Shown here: piece by piece, positions 12,950-13,495 of the stretch
Numbering within the stretch: the first letter of the stretch is position 1
Layout of the letters: each line of letters begins with the position of its first letter
Source: Pirellulaceae bacterium
Lineage (GTDB): Bacteria; Planctomycetota; Planctomycetia; Pirellulales; Pirellulaceae
Length of the DNA: 13,495 bases
Direction of reading: 5' to 3'
NCBI GenBank assembly: GCA_020846515.1
Contig: JADLDX010000423.1
Span: forward strand, 1-13,495
The notes under the pieces: generated by a model
The model's input: only the letters and a program-made list of their open reading frames with translations
The model's database searches: none
Told to the model about the DNA's origin: nothing
Position numbers and translations under genes: made by a program

Positions 12950-13261
12950 AGCCAAAACAGACCGGAGGACCAGGGCAAAAGCGAACTCATATTGGCGCTG
13001 ATTGCTGACATTTCGGATATTGCTACAAATCCAGTGCCGTTTGTCTTGAGAGACGACAAGCTCGGACGTTGGGGCGGTATTCGTTTCGATCTCGATACGA
13101 GTCTCTGGTTTGTCACGGTAAAAGATAAAGATCTCGAGAGTGAGGCAGTAAAACAACTTGGTTACTGGGCAGAGCCTAGTAACCAGTTGGTAGCGAACCA
13201 GTTGATGGCGATCAGTGAGCCAAAAATCATTGACTGCGGTGAAGTTGCCCGATTCTGCTGA
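12950..13261 (+). pseudogene. Open frame without a proper start after the LRR-thioredoxin gene
   Basis: Directly after the TGA of the LRR-thioredoxin gene and in the same frame, 103 further codons stay open to the TGA at 13259-13261. There is no ATG or GTG near the front; TTG at 12992 is the first usable start and the GGAGG at 12963-12967 is too far from it. The part at 12992-13150 has protein-like composition (IRFDLDTSLWFVTVKDKD). The part after 13150 is translated hairpin repeat and tail. I do not recognise a family. It may be a decayed gene fragment, a rarely read-through extension, or chance. The rest of the gap to 13306 shows only two AACCAGTTG copies (13181, 13196). Confidence 0.3.
13160..13184. 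repeat. Short hairpin repeat, REP-like
   Basis: GGTTACTGGGC (13160-13170) pairs with GCCTAGTAACC (13174-13184) around the loop AGA: 11 positions with one wobble. It sits between the LRR-thioredoxin gene and the convergent gene at the right edge. In form it resembles the widespread AGGCTCTGCCT-type intergenic hairpins seen in planctomycetes and cyanobacteria, which I recall from general knowledge and have not checked. Confidence 0.6.
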
Positions 13262-13306
13262 CTGCGAGTCGACGGGAGCTCCTCAACTGAACTGGTTGCG
13301 TAAAGC

Positions 13307-13495
13307 CTACTTGAACAAGCGTTCGTTTTCGCCCTCGGCAACTCGAGCTTCTGGCTTGCTGGCCGTTGCCACGTCGAAACTCAAGTTCTTAGGCTTGTCA
13401 AGAATTGGGCGCCCAGGAATATTGAACACCGTCAAGAAGCTAGGAGCCGCCTGAATCGATGGATTTGAGGCGGGACCGATTTCTGAAATCGACAG
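13307..13495 (-). CDS. C-terminal end of a gene entering from the right edge (partial)
   Basis: On the minus strand a frame is open from the window end to a TAG at 13309-13307, giving 62 residues. They include PSIQAAPSFLTVFNIPGRPI and end in EGENERLFK. There is no start inside the window, so a start-to-stop search would miss it. Codon choice and amino-acid mix look like a real gene, unlike the overlapping plus-strand frame at 13215-13454. The protein family is not recognisable from the tail. It converges with the LRR-thioredoxin gene. Confidence 0.6.
   Translation of the reverse strand: MSISEIGPASNPSIQAAPSFLTVFNIPGRPILDKPKNLSFDVATASKPEARVAEGENERLFK

Noticed and set aside
12722..13156. 144-codon minus-strand frame over the end of the LRR-thioredoxin gene
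   Set aside because: It is antisense to the conserved cis-Pro part of the thioredoxin domain and has no start signal or family pattern.
13215..13454. 79-codon plus-strand frame at the right edge
   Set aside because: The opposite strand has a longer-running open frame with better codon use that continues to the window end.

Overview
The window looks like chromosomal DNA of a planctomycete, probably from the Pirellulales/Rhodopirellula side. The evidence is indirect: a secreted leucine-rich-repeat protein fused to a thioredoxin domain, a Tat-exported phospholipase D-type enzyme, hexuronate catabolism genes, several starts without a clear Shine-Dalgarno, and intergenic spaces filled with REP-like fold-back repeats. 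No rRNA, tRNA, complete insertion sequence, integrase or CRISPR array is visible. The taxonomic call is inference.

Layout, left to right. A minus-strand gene starts at 30 and leaves the window. Next is a minus-strand secreted protein of unknown function (151-855) with an internally duplicated beta-rich motif. A divergent control region (856-1177) separates it from a plus-strand periplasmic HtrA/DegP-type protease with two PDZ domains (1178-2671). A fold-back repeat (2679-2796) follows. Then come a ferrochelatase (2875-3912) and an aldo/keto reductase (3909-4859) that overlap by ATGA and so form a translationally coupled pair. A Tat-exported two-HKD phospholipase D-family protein (5015-6592) comes next. 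It converges on a minus-strand pair: an SDR-type D-mannonate oxidoreductase (7770-8579) and a 2-keto-3-deoxygluconate kinase (6621-7703). These two fit the hexuronate route from fructuronate to mannonate to KDG to KDPG. Upstream of the pair, on the same strand, is an ImuA-like RecA-related protein (8695-9855) without its usual ImuB and DnaE2 partners nearby.

The stretch 9856-10678 has no convincing gene. From about 10050 it is a dense array of structured repeats: five GGGGACAC and three GTGTCCCC boxes, seven exact GCTAGC cores in about 570 bp, an 18-bp perfect palindrome, and three related modules spaced about 170 bp apart. This is the most unusual part of the window. It abuts the secreted LRR-thioredoxin gene (10679-12949), and its translation falsely lengthens that gene's open frame. 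After that gene, 12950-13306 holds an open but start-less frame and a hairpin repeat. The right edge holds the C-terminus of a minus-strand gene (13307-13495) that converges on it.

The best-supported functional groupings are heme synthesis (ferrochelatase), envelope proteostasis and redox (HtrA, LRR-thioredoxin), lipid or phosphodiester chemistry outside the cytoplasm (PLD), sugar-acid catabolism (SDR plus kinase) and mutagenic DNA repair (ImuA). They do not look like one system.
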